Origin: Sphagnum compactum
Lineage: Eukaryota > Bryophyta > Sphagnopsida > Sphagnales
Direction: 5' to 3'
NCBI GenBank assembly: GCA_965153455.1
Contig: OZ234495.1
Location: 22,254,875-22,318,874, forward strand
DNA length: 64,000 nucleotides
A program made the position numbers and the translations under genes. The notes beneath the pieces are model-generated. The model did not search any database, had not been told where the DNA came from, and worked only from the letters and a program-made list of their open reading frames with translations. Every line of letters begins with the position of its first letter. The first letter of the stretch is position 1. This document shows, one piece after another, positions 35,701-48,235 of the stretch.

Positions 35701-36500
35701 CAGACCAAATTATCAACCTTATGACTCAAGAACAATTTTGGGCAGCTCCATTTTTACCTGGAAAGACATGTGGACCAGAAATCCACACCCAGCAGATACC
35801 ATTTAGGTCTATTTGTTAACGTACTCAGCTCCTATGGTGAGTTTGTTGGGCCCTGCTCCCACAGGGACAGGGACTATCGCATTGGATCCAACTTTTGAAA
35901 GTTTCACCTAACGAGTTTCACATTAGATGAACTGGTTTGTTTGGTGAAAGTGATTAGACTGTTTAGATTGGAACGGAGTGTTTTGGTGTTCAGAGTATGG
36001 ACACACAGTAAGTAGATGTACAACAACTTGTCTATTGGCAGGGCCAGCGTGTTTGTGATGCCTTGTTTACCGACCCAAAAAGAACTTTTTTTGACTGTCC
36101 CAACTTGCAGTAAGAGGTGATGAAATGTGAAGTGCTTCAAAAGTACGGGTATATCTACACATTCATGTGGGGTCACTTTTCCATGTGCTTGGTGAAGTTG
36201 GATGGGAAAGGACTATGTTCTGAAATTAGAGTATAAGATAAGTGGTTTTAGGAAACATAGAACATTGTTTACGCACCTACTATTTTCCGAGTCAAAATAT
36301 TCCTGACCTAAAGTACACTTGTCTAACAATAGGCTAAAGTACCTGCCACCTAAAATACACTGGTATCATAATGGGCCGACGTTCAAACTTCCATGGATAT
36401 CCTTTGAACAGATGAATAGGTTTAGTTTTGTTGGTATTGGTTACTGGGGTGTGTGTGGCCATGGAATGAATCTCCCCATCCAAGCTGCAATTGGATTTTG
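32761..36500. other. intergenic, no gene recognised
   Basis: Moderate composition. Contains an (AAG)n tract at about 33,957-33,976 and a (GGTTT)n tract at about 34,781-34,800. Frames at 33,506-33,886 and 34,851-35,162 (both minus) are the longest. Neither matches a family I know, and neither has clear splice context. Confidence 0.35.
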
Positions 36501-39500
36501 GAATGTATGTACATAAGCTTAGCCCAACCTCGGAGGAGACATGAAATAGATATGCACCCAAACTAAAATCAAAATTTCATCCCCAAAAATTCATTTGAAC
36601 TGGAAAATCAAAACTAAATACCAAAATCACACCCTAACTTGAAACCAAAATATTGTTCTAATTAAAATCAGATGTTATACTAGATGTATAGATGATTAAA
36701 CATTATGACAAGGAAAGTGATGCAAGGTTCACTAAATCACAACAAATGTGGCTAAAGGTTAAAAACAAGGGACCTGTAAAACATATCCACCAATTACTTA
36801 ATGGATATGCCAACAACTTATGTTTCATGCTTGCTGAAAAGAAGAAACCACAGAGCCATGGGTCCCAAAAATCAAATAATATATTCAAAGATCGATGATC
36901 TGTTGGTTTTCCAACTTGAGATCTCTCACCCAACCAATGAACAAGTATAACAGCAACATAAATGTTAATGAAATCATGTAGCACTTTATTGGAAAGACAA
37001 AATTGCACAACAAAACATATTGGACAAAAGAAGAAATTAGAAACACAACCTAAACATGAGTAATGGAATAGACCACACTTTCAAAATCAAATGTCCAGAT
37101 CTGCAAGTTGTGAGAGTGAAGTTGAAGTTGTCCTAATGACAACTAGCTCAATTGATAGTGGACAAAGGCTTGTACATTCTAGAATGCAATTGCAACATGT
37201 TGCCTAAAGAGGGTAGTACTAACTAAGAGGAAGAATCTTTCGGACATTCTGGAATCCCAAACTTTTTTTGGCACAAGTCTACAAAGAAAGCCATTAGCTT
37301 GTTTATGCAAACAGCTAAAGATTTCCATTACAAAGGAGAGAAATCAACTTTGTAAGTGATGATCCCAATGATTCTTTTCTTTAATTGGAGTTGCATTTGA
37401 AGGTGCAAATCTATAAGTAGAAGTCATTCAAATGAGAATATCAAATTGGATATGGTCAACTATGACAATATCCATGACAACAACTCCTTGAATAAGGGGA
37501 GGACAAGCATGATAGCTAACAATGGATCACAACATATGAAAAGGTGAGTTGTTAAAGGATTGAGTATAGACAAGGTATTATAATTATTTTAAATTACAAA
37601 ATTCAACTTAAAGGCCAATTGTTAAAAGTTAGGTTGAGTGCCATTAATTACAAGTGTGCCAAACCTAGTGGATGACCTTAAGGTGATGTCATAACCTCAT
37701 CCCAAACACATAGAAATTCATCATTTTGAATCAACATTTGGCCCAAAAACTTTTGTACAAGAATGTAATTGACAAATGGTTGAATTTACAAGAAACTTGC
37801 ATATACATATTACACAAAAATTTATACAAGAAAAAATAACAAACAATATGTAAAATATGCAAGTTATATATACACATTTTAAGTTTGTTGAACTCAAATT
37901 CATGAATTGGCACAAAGAAATAAAATATTTTTTATTCATCAAGACAAAATGAAATACCCATATGACATATACTTGAAATGAGCAACTTGGCATAAAGGGA
38001 TTGAAAGGGTTGAAAACACACATAAAATAAAAAAATAAAACTCCAACATGAACACAACAAGGAACTTATGTATGGTGGCTTGAAACAACTTTCCAATCTT
38101 GATAAGCAATGTAATTACTTATCTAAATAAACAAGAAAAGTTGTACCTATAAATCTAACCATTTTTACACCAAGGCAAGTGCATATTCCCAACAACATTT
38201 GTGCATTTAATTATAAATGAACACAAAAAAAAAATGGAAAATTTTAATTTTAATCTACTACTTTATAAAAAAATCATTTATTTGGTGACCATTTATGACA
38301 TGTCTAGCAAACTTAACTTTTTTTTGGTCATGTGAATTGAATACAACCCCAATGATTTAATGAATAAATTTGCAATTTGATCTTTTTCTAAAAATGTATA
38401 CCAATTTTATTTTGCCATTTTAATTTTTTTTAAATGTCCTAATGTTTCATATGGGTCATTGCACATGAAGTAGTTCATTTTTTGGTGTCACAAGGGGTTA
38501 TATTCAAAAATCGTACTAATATGTAAACTTTTTTAACATATTTAAATGATAATGTTTCTAACATGTTCTGAAAACATGTGGAATAATTTAGAACATGACT
38601 TTAATGAAGATAGAACACTCAAAAGCACTCATGTTACAATTTTTTCTTATTTGATTAATCTTTTAAATGGACTTAATAATGGGATGAAAACACATTAAGG
38701 AAGGCCAAGATTATTGTCACATTGTATTTTTTTCAAGGGTACCATGTTTGAACTTCAACCATGTCATTATTATGAAGGATTTTTACAATGTTTTTGCGTA
38801 CCATGGTAAATCAAAACCTAAGAAGTCAAATGCCATATAGATTATTTTTCTTATTTCATATGATGTCATGTTAAAATATATTTGTGCAAAAAATATATCA
38901 TCACAATGTACTAAAAAAATGCAAACATACTCAAAAAATGATTGAAATGATTTTTAATCTTTATGAAATGTGTAGTATGTACTAAACATTGGGATTTCAA
39001 ATTATGGGGATAGGTTTGTGAAGCATGTGAAAAGTTTGGTGATTATCATATCACAAATGGGTTTTTTCAAGGGTGATGACCATAAGTATGTGGTAGATTT
39101 AAATTTTGACAAACAATCACATTCAAATGGAAGATGGTAAGAAATGTGAAGTGGACCATCAATACTATAATTAATGGTTTTTCATAAGGTCCAAGTTGTC
39201 CTTTTTGACTGGTGAACTCGTAAATGTTAATATTTTAACACTATATTATCCTTGAATTCTGCACTTTAACATGTTATTCTCAAACATACAATGTCTATAA
39301 TAACAATAATTACAAAAATCTAAAGTAAAAACCCAACACAAAATACATTCTAGAATGTATATTTACATAATTATTACTTATACAATGATCTAAAAACAAA
39401 ATCAAACCATATCATGTTAGAAAATTGAAGACATTAAACAAAAATTACACTATAGTATCAATGTTCTTCTCCATCCAAACTAATCTCTAATTTTATCATG

Positions 39501-40680
39501 AGCTTCTTTTTCTCTTTCAAAATTATTCAATCTTCTTATCATGATCATCATAATAATGTTCAACCATCTTCATAACTCATTTAGAAATCCTTTTCAAGTT
39601 CCCGCTATAAACTTCAATTCAAACTCCTCATAAGTCCTATTCAATTCACCTACTTTGTCTTATTACTCCTTTGTCCACCTTGTCGGACATTAATACTCCA
39701 CTTTTCTCCAATTTGTTCAAGAGGACAACACAATTCTACCCTTAACATTACTCCCCTTGTACTATGGATTCCATCTTCAAAATCTTGTGAATGATCAAAT
39801 ACAGAACTGTAATGACATGAACAATTGTAGACCCAATCTACCATTCTGTATGGACTAAATGTTCTTTTTGATTCTCTACTGTAGTTCCATGTAATACATC
39901 ATGCACTCCCTGAGTTGTGGATTGTTCCCCCTCTACTACAAATAATCCTTCATTCTAAGGTTGAATTTGTTGATGCAACTATTGTTGTGCATCTGTAATG
40001 GTCACTATATGACCATTATCACCTTCATCTAGGAATATGGTCCTTGTTGTAATAGTTGTAATAAACAATGTTGATTGAAATACAATGGGTGTTGTTGTAT
40101 ACTTAGCTGACTTTATGTGTAGGTACTTATTAGCAACTATCCATGTACTTCTATAGCTACCACCTCAGTTTGGTCTATTGGATCATGAACACGTTCCTCT
40201 TCCACTAGAGACTCCTCCATGGCAGCTCCTCCCTTCATTTCTTCAAGTACTATTGATTGCATCTCATGTGTTTTTCCACTTGCACCTGCTTTAAACTGGT
40301 CTATGTCTATATTGCAAAACAGTCTTTTGGAATTACAGTTCAAGTGATACATATACAAATTATGGGTAGGCTTCTTCATATGCCTTCAGCTACTTTCCTT
40401 AAGTTTCCTCATCTATTATATGATCATCAAACAACCCCCGTACATTTTTTTGAAAAAGGCCTTCTATCAAATTTCACCAATCATCAATGTCTAACATTTT
40501 TGTCTCCATGGACTTCTATTTGGTACTCAAGATAATATTTTGCATGAGAAGATTACCAGATTCCCATAATCTGTGCTTAGAAAAGCAAGGCTCCATGGTT
40601 TTCAATGTGTCCACATTTGCTTATATATGTTTGGCATCATGCTACAAAATCTACATTAATATGTTGCATGTAGCCTGAGT
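36501..40680. other. AT-rich intergenic DNA
   Basis: No gene or element with definable ends recognised. Short frames only. Confidence 0.4.
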
Positions 40681-40689
40681 CTACTCTTT

Positions 40690-40945
40690 TGCCAAAACTG
40701 CTTCATTTTTAAGATGCACAACAATCTAAATTTCATGTTTGAAGTTCAAGATCTCCATATCCTATCTTTTAACAATATGTTCCAAACTATAATTGTCCAA
40801 CTACAACTATGCAACTCTTGCTTCAAATTCATTTACTTGCTTCTTCAAGGCCTAATATTTATGTTCCTCCTTCTCTTAAACATGCTTTAGCATATTTCTT
40901 TTCACCTTGATAACCTCCATGGATTGTTGTTGTTCCTCTAAACTT
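40690..40945 (-). pseudogene. decayed coiled-coil-like coding remnant
   Basis: The minus strand reads SMEVIKVKRNMLKHV, EKEEHKY, ALKKQVNEFEARVA, DNYSLEHIV and MEILNFKHEI in one frame, separated by five or so stop codons. The charged, heptad-like pattern suggests a former coiled-coil protein, and similar broken blocks continue towards 40,140. Parent family not identified. Confidence 0.3.
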
Positions 40946-41448
40946 CTTTTCTTTTTACCTATCTAGAATATTTCCATCTAAACTTTATTAAGCTGTAGTT
41001 CCTTGGTATGTAGAAGCTTTTCGGTCTATAAAAATGTTGGGCAAGTATCATAAACACCCATGGGCATCACTCAGGCATCCCATTCTAATCCCCTCAAGGT
41101 ATCACCTTGAGTGATACCCTAACTGAAAACCAAGATACCAATTCTCACACAAGTGAAAACCGGATGTGAGAACCAAATTTTAAAAATAAAAAATAAAACC
41201 TAAAAACCAAGTAAGGTCAAACCCTTTACCTGGGTCCAATCTCAGGTTTTAGTTGCTTGAAAACTTAAGGTTAGGTTGGAGCTATCACATTGTATGGCTG
41301 CTTCCTGCAAACTCTAAAAATTTGCATAAAAAGGTGTTGTCTCTTGACTCCCCTTATTGTGGTTTTTTCTTTTTTCTTGTAGCATTGTTATTTTGATAAT
41401 GTTTTTAGTTTTTACTATTGGTTTGTTTTTATTTTTGGTTTTTGCTTT

Positions 41449-41800
41449 CATTGCATTGTTGCTCTTGCACCTTGCTATGCTACTTTCATGTTTTGTTCTC
41501 GCACCTTGCTACATTGCTTTTGCGCTTTGTTACTTCACACCTTGTTGTTTTGCACCTTGTTGCTATGCGTTTTGCTACACTACTCTTATGCCTTGCTTTC
41601 ACACCTTATTGCACCACTATCATGCCTTGTTGCTTTCTGTTATCGCACCTTGCTGTTTGCGCTTATCACCCTACCATTGTTGCCTTGCCATCATGCGTCC
41701 TCATGCCTTGCTTCCCGCCATTTTCAAGTACCTCCTACCCCCCCCCCCCCCCCATTGTTGTTCATTGCCTTGTTGCTCTACCTTGTTAGTTAATACTCCC
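41449..41800. repeat. degenerate CACCTTG(C/T)T-type short repeat array
   Basis: Variants of GCACCTTGCTA/GCACCTTGTTG and ATGCCTTGC recur many times, ending in a C run of about 16 at 41738-41753. The array creates overlapping Cys/Leu/His-rich frames in all three plus frames (for example 41357-41917). This is expected from a short repeat, not from a gene. Confidence 0.75.
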
Positions 41801-42519
41801 TCTCACTCTTTTGTGCAGGTTGAGGAGCTTGGAACAACACCAACAAGCTTCATCCAACAACAAGTTTTTTTTTTCTTTGTATGTTGTTTGTTTTTGTTTT
41901 TTTTTGTTTTGAGTTGAATAATTTTGTTTTTGAGTAATTTGTCAATTTTAATATGTTGTTGCTTTATTTGTATATGTGTTGGATTAACATTTGAACCTTT
42001 GAATTTAAATCTAAAACCCTTAAACCTAAACTTATTTTTTCATGATGAATTTTTCCATGATGAAATGAGAAAGAAAAGTGAGTGAGTTGTTGATTTTTGT
42101 AAAACCTTAAACTCCATTATTTGTAAATGTCTGTTCTAAACCTTTAACCCCATTTTCTTGTAAATGCATTTTTTTGTATTATTTTTTTCCTTTTCTTGAT
42201 TAAAAATTTTATTAGATTTTTCGCATAGTTTGTTGAAAAATAGTTGTTTTCTGCATCATCTTTGGACATAGTCTTGTGAAAACTGCCAATGGAACAATCT
42301 TCTGCAATGAGAATGTGATAAATGGGAATAATGAAACAATTGAAATATGTATGAATGATGTGGTTTTGGAAGATAAGTCTAAGGAAAATCCAAATGTCTA
42401 AACAAAAATAAGTAGGAATCTAAAAAATGGCAATGAAAAAATAATGAAGGAAAACTTGAAAAAATTGCATTCTCAAAGAAAAATCTAGAAACCACATGGT
42501 AGAACTTCTTTATGTTGGA

Positions 42520-42890
42520 ATATTTATTATGTAAATGACAATGAAAAAGTTGATTTGATTAACACACAAATAATGCGTTGTATATTCTATTATCAAAAAC
42601 CAATAATTGGAATAAATCCAAGAATTCAAGCGAGGAAAGGATTGATTTCTTATTACAAAACCAATGGAATAACTTTTCTTTAAAAACATGTGGATGCATA
42701 TCATTCGTTTATTGCACAAATGTTTCAAGAAGAAGTGAATAATCTTTTGAAAAGGACTAAAGAAAGACAACCATCAAAGAAAAGAACGAATCCATCTAGA
42801 AGGTCAATCTCTAAATTTTTTATGTCAAAGATACCTTCAAAAAAGAGGATGTGTCACAAAAAAGAATTTAAAAGACCTTGGCTTTGAAGA
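42520..42890 (+). mobile_element. decayed BED-finger / hAT-type transposase N-terminus (tentative)
   Basis: The plus frame reads VDLINTQIMRCIF, then IIGINPRIQARKGLISYYK, TNGITFL, one stop, KHVDAYHSFIAQMFQEEVN and RQPSKKRTNPSRRSISKFF. A Cys-containing start, a basic linker, KHxxxxH and then a Ser/Lys-rich spacer matches the layout of a BED zinc finger at the head of hAT-like transposases. The second Cys appears to be replaced by Tyr. Stops follow, and no catalytic or dimerisation region is recognisable. No terminal inverted repeats found. Confidence 0.4.
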
Positions 42891-44940
42891 AGGAAGTTTC
42901 AATAAGTTCAAAATTTTTCCAAGCAGTTCCAAAAAGATCTCTTTGTCAATTTTCACATCTTTCTATTTGTACTTGTGAGCCATACCGAAACAACTATGTG
43001 CGGTAATTCAATTTTTAAGAGTTGCATCAAGGATATTCGAGTGTGATAAGGTTATTAGGGGTTTTTAGCGACTTCAATATAGAATAAGGACTGATGAATG
43101 TGCATGGTTGCGTGGGGGGGGTTGTTTTCTTTTCTGAAATACGATATTGGTGAATAAGGTGTTGGGTTAATTCCTTTTTTCAACAACAAGCTGATAATCG
43201 TAGTTTTAGGACCTTAGTTACGTAATTAGGGGTGAGAGATCTTTAGAGAGTTGGGGGTGGAAGCAGACACCAAAATTCGTGGTGTTCAGCAAAACATTGG
43301 TCTTGTTCTAGTATTTAGTGAATAACAAGGATGTTGAGATTCATGAAGTAATTGAAAAGGTGTTAATGAAAGGTCCAATAGAGATAGAACAATCTTCAAG
43401 CCCATAGTTAACACAACATTTCGCCATGATAATATTAAATTAGTTTTCTAGAATAATCTTCAGGCACTAATGATGTGCTTATAAGATTTTTATGATGTAG
43501 TCTTAATACACCCTTACTCAATCTTCACTTCTATTAGGTCCCTAAATAGAATTGAAATCAAATTTAAATCCTAACATTTTCACCTGGGTAGCCTCAAATG
43601 AATTACAATTTAGTAAACGACTTAGAGGGGATAAATCACAACTGTAAAAAATCCAGAATGCAACGAATGGTGCGAACTAGGTATTCGGCTCGATGCTCCA
43701 TGGAAAGCGGGTTGATTGGGCTTCGTAACCAATGATAATGGTTATCACTAGGACCCAAGTTCGACAATGAAGACGAACATCGTCATCTTCACATTGACAT
43801 TCTTCAAACCTTTCTGGTGCTGTTTCACGAGCGAGAAATTTTTTTAAGTAAATCGCTAAAGCATGTGGGTTAAGAAACAATCAATGATCCCATGCCGAAC
43901 GATCGACTCGAGTGTGCACCACTCTTTCGAACGGTTTTTCATCACGCGGTCATTAGGAAACATTCATGTCAAGCGATGTTTCTTCAAGCTCTTCCTCTTC
44001 TACTGGCGCAACTAGAGGATTTGAGGGCATAACAACATCATCCGCCATGACTGAATCTTCACCTGCATCAACAAAAACCAAAGGAGTAGCCGGAACAATT
44101 TGGTACTTGCATTCAAAAGGGGTCGATGCCTGTATTTAACAAATTAGGGTAGCATAATGTGTGGTAGTGACGATGGAACCTCATAAAAACCCAGACATCC
44201 TAGTTCTAATGGATTCGTCAAACCCTAATTTCGACAGTGGCTCTAGAAGTACATGGGGGTTCTTGTGATGAAAATTTTAATTTTAATTTAGTGTGTACTA
44301 CATAGTTAATTAATACATGGTAAAAAATAACTAGGTGATATTAAAAGAGTAAATGGTACATGGGAATGTTACTACTACCATTGAGTTGATTTAGTCAAGT
44401 AGGAATTCAATGATCTTTACTTATTACTATCGATAAATTATCCTAGTAGTTAATTACTTGAAATAATTAGGATGAAGAAGTAGGACATGAAAGTCAAACG
44501 GACGGACTGGACAAGGATCGAGCTTAAGAACCTCATCAAGATGTCTAAAATAAGGAAAAGGATGAGTCCTCCAATTCCATTAGTCATGAGGATTATCATC
44601 TTATTGGAGGATGGAACCTTCTTGGTGTTTCATTGGGCACGAGAATGCTCATCTTAAACTCCATTGGAGCGCAAATCATTTTTGATTCTCATTAGTTCTT
44701 GAAGGATGAGGAGGCCATGGATTAAAGGAAAAGATTTCCACAACTTCCATTGGACAAAGAAAACAAGTTCAAGGCGGGATCTTCTTCTTGTGTTATTTTT
44801 TTTGGGGGAAAGGGAGGAGAAGGAGGATGAATTTTAATAGATGGTGGAAAGAGGAAGAGTGGGTTGGATGTTGGGCGTACTTCAAAAGAATAAAAGTGAG
44901 TAGGATAGTGTTGGGAGCTTGAAATTTTAGAGGAATTTCA
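42891..44940. other. intergenic, no gene recognised
   Basis: Contains a minus-strand frame at 43,677-43,880 with protein-like composition (ERFEECQCEDDDVRLHC) and no family assignment. Otherwise AT-rich. Confidence 0.3.
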
Positions 44941-44942
44941 CA

Positions 44943-45312
44943 AACCCTTTCGGGTTTGGTAGCATAACTTTTTACTAGTTTGGGTGCAGAGCCTGCAATT
45001 CGGTAGGCAGAAGCACCTTGTAGCTAGCTTTCTAATGAGCTAAGGCAAGCTCGATTTGGACAACATATGCGAAAGGAGTAATATTTTAGGTGACTAATGG
45101 TATGTAGTCAAGTTGAACTTTCTGCCTTCATGAAACCCTCTCGGGTTTGGTAGCATAACTTCTTATTGGTTGAGGGGCAGAGCTTGGGATTTGATAGGCA
45201 TATACACCTTATAGTTAGCTTTCTAATGAGCTAAGGCAAGCTCGATCTAGATAACATATGTGATAGGAGTAATATTTTAAGTGATTGGTGGTTTGCTGTC
45301 AAGTTGAACATG
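44943..45312. repeat. tandem duplication, period about 191 bp
   Basis: CGGGTTTGGTAGCATAACTT occurs at about 44951 and 45142. Both copies continue through GGCAGA(G/A)GC, AGCTTTCTAATGAGCTAAGG and GGAGTAATATTTTA, to GTCAAGTTGAAC. Two units, clearly diverged. Confidence 0.9.
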
Positions 45313-46039
45313 GTGTTGAATCCTTAAAAGTTAGTTTGAATGAGTGACAATTCAACACAAAATTCTAGGATTTGGAGTGTTCGAGCTTGGAAGATATATC
45401 TATCAATTTTAAATCATAAATCATGCATAGGAGGCAAGCTATTTGGTTTCAACTACAAATTTAACTTAACATCTAGAAACACACTTGCATTTTTTCCTCC
45501 ACCGGTAGCATATGTTCTTTCAAGTATAGTCACCTCATAGAATCGGGAGTAGAGGGACAGAAAGTCGCCTCACAGTAGCGAACATAAAATTATTTTAAAT
45601 TAATAGTCATTAGTTGATAAAACTTAAATTTAAACTATCACAACTATTGGTCATATGTTTAAACTAACATGTTATTGTCAACATCCAGTCATTGTACAGG
45701 CTGGTTACTAGTTAACTTAACCCCCTGGTTACTCTAACACATGTTATTGGTTATTTCATCAGACCAGTTCACCTAAGATAGGATGTTACCCAATAATAAT
45801 TATACTAAATTTAAAAGTTATGTTGCCTCACTGGTTAAACTATTTGGTAACTATCGATTAGTAGATACACACTTGAAAAATTGGGTTAATAGAAGCTAAC
45901 CGCCAATAATTAGAAGCCGTGCGCAGATGATGATGGCACATGTTAAAGGACAAATATAAGCTTAACAAGATGTTATTCTCAATTTTGGACTCAAAGCTTA
46001 ATGATGATTTCTATTAAAGAAAAATGAGGTTGAACCCTT

Positions 46040-47480
46040 TAGATGAGGCTCCCCCTTCGAGGTTTAAGTATTTTTTGCAAAAATGGATCCAAAGTAGAAT
46101 TCTAAAAGCGATGTAATGAAGGCATTCTGTTGGATAGTCATTACAAGGTTGACATAATTGATAACATGGCCAACCTATTAGATGTTATCAACAAGGAATG
46201 ATCAACATAGTTCTTGTAAGACGATGCAACAAGGACCATCGCCATCGTTTAGGTACAACACATAGCACAAAGGATGTTCTGATGGCTTGGAAAGGCCCTA
46301 ATTGAGAGTCCTTTCTTATAGGACTCCCTAACGCCAAGTCTATCTTCACGGTCATTGCTTGCATATTTATGACCGTGAGTCCTTTAAGGGCCCATTGATT
46401 ACCGTAACCAAGTTGATTTTGTCACCAAGATTCAATTTGGATTTGGGTGTACATGACACGACAAGCGAAGGTCCTAGGTTCGTTTTCAACATTATTGAAC
46501 GTTCTTGTGCATATGTACATTTATTTGTTCTTTTGTAAAATTTGAACAAATGTGGGCGTTGATATTATCGAAAACAAGAAATTGTCAACATTAGTTGAAA
46601 GCCTAGTTTTTCCATTTCCAGAAGATTAACAATTATTTAAAGATAAGGTTTCCCTTGAAATAGTTTTGCAAATCCTAAAGCCAATAATTTTGAGTGGAAT
46701 GGTTTATTTGAATATTTTTGGTACAAGAGTTGTGACGTACGTCTACCTAGTAAGTCCAATTGATGGATATCGATTTTGTGATTTTAGGTTTTTTTGAAAA
46801 GATTTCTTTTTTTGAGTAGATTTTTTTTAATGGGCCTCATTGTGCTTCTCAAGAAAATAAATGCGCGGTGTTCATTCCTCACAAATTAAAAGGAAACTGA
46901 TGCAAAATGATGATATTAGTGTGTTTTCACATGCTGATGAGTGTAATGATTAAAAACACAAGAATTCAATTACTCAATTTGATTTTAATGATCACATAGG
47001 GTGTGCAAAGTAATGAAGATGTAATTATCTAACCTATTGAAAAAAGAGGAGCGAATCAGCCATAGATGTTTGACCATTCAAGTCCACCCAAGGTCGATAA
47101 GAGAAAATTTGGTTATGTCATAAGAGGAAAAAGTAAAAAAAAGTCATCTAGTAGTAAGAGCGAGGCATTAAGGAACAAAAGTTGCATTCAAAGGCATAAT
47201 CCAGAAAACACAGATATTGAAATTCCACCCATGTGGGAAACCAATGAATAGCCCAACAACCATGACCAAGAGCATCTAGCGATGGAAAAGGATGTGTTTG
47301 CATTTGTTAACACATCAATCATTAGTACATCTATAGCTTCATCAACTGGGCCGAATGTGCCACCTCTGGATGCAAAAGAAAGCCAAAGAGCTAGTGAAGA
47401 ATTGTGAAACGTCGACACTTGAGTAGATCCTCTAAGTCCATATAGTTTTGTAGGTCAAGTAAAGGATTCAGTGGAGAAAA
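46040..47480 (+). pseudogene. decayed coding-like stretch, family not recognised
   Basis: The plus strand carries successive protein-like blocks: FKGPLITVTKLILSPRFNLD with FNIIERSCAYVHLFVLL (about 46,370-46,545), and a basic Ser/Lys-rich block (47,066-47,251, KSKKKSSSSKSEALR) running on after one stop to SIISTSIASSTGPNVPPLD. Stops interrupt each block. It could be remains of a transposon-encoded protein. No hallmark motif was seen. Confidence 0.25.
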
Positions 47481-48235
47481 AGTCGATTAAATAAGTTATG
47501 AGACTTCTAATTTATCACAATGAATGTACACTACTTTAATGATGTCATCATTTTATAAAGTTGTAGGAAAGTTGTATTTAAATGTGTAATGTTATTCCAG
47601 GAAGATTATGTAGCATGATAGCTTTGAATTCATCGCACAATGCAATATATTATGCTTGTGGACATCGTGTTTTATTTTGTTATTAATAGAAAAAGTTATA
47701 TTATTTGATAAATTCAAGAAGCATTACATTAGGATATAGTTAGGTTGTTCATTGAAAAACCTTTGGCAGCTGCCAAACATTGGACGTCATTAGGAAAATA
47801 TGTAATGCCTTGGACATGTAGGATATTTGTTGTTAATAAACATTGTGTTTATCTTTTGACGTTTGCATGGCAACCACTAGGCGATAGTTAGTGAAATTCT
47901 TTTGTATATAGTTGTTGTTTATTTTTTTGACAAATGGATATTATTTTCAATTTGATTATTGAATTTTTTTTCTTGGGTTCAAATTTGTAGCTCACTTGTG
48001 GAGAGGGTTTTGAAGTTTTTTTCAAGAGTGTGGGGGGATAGAGATTACATTTGACAATGAGCTCTCATCTCTATGAAGTAATTTCATTTATGATGAATGT
48101 TATGCAAATGTACATGAAATTAAAACCTAATGTATTTTTGTTGTTTATAGCTAATGCATCAATGGAATCAGTTGATATTTGCTCCAATCAAATTGGTGAT
48201 GCAATACTGCTAAATGTCAATATAAATTATGATTG

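Noticed and set aside
41357-41917. 186-codon Cys/Leu-rich frame resembling a membrane protein
   Set aside because: Produced by the CACCTTG-type short repeat and T-rich flanks. Other frames in the same stretch are equally open.
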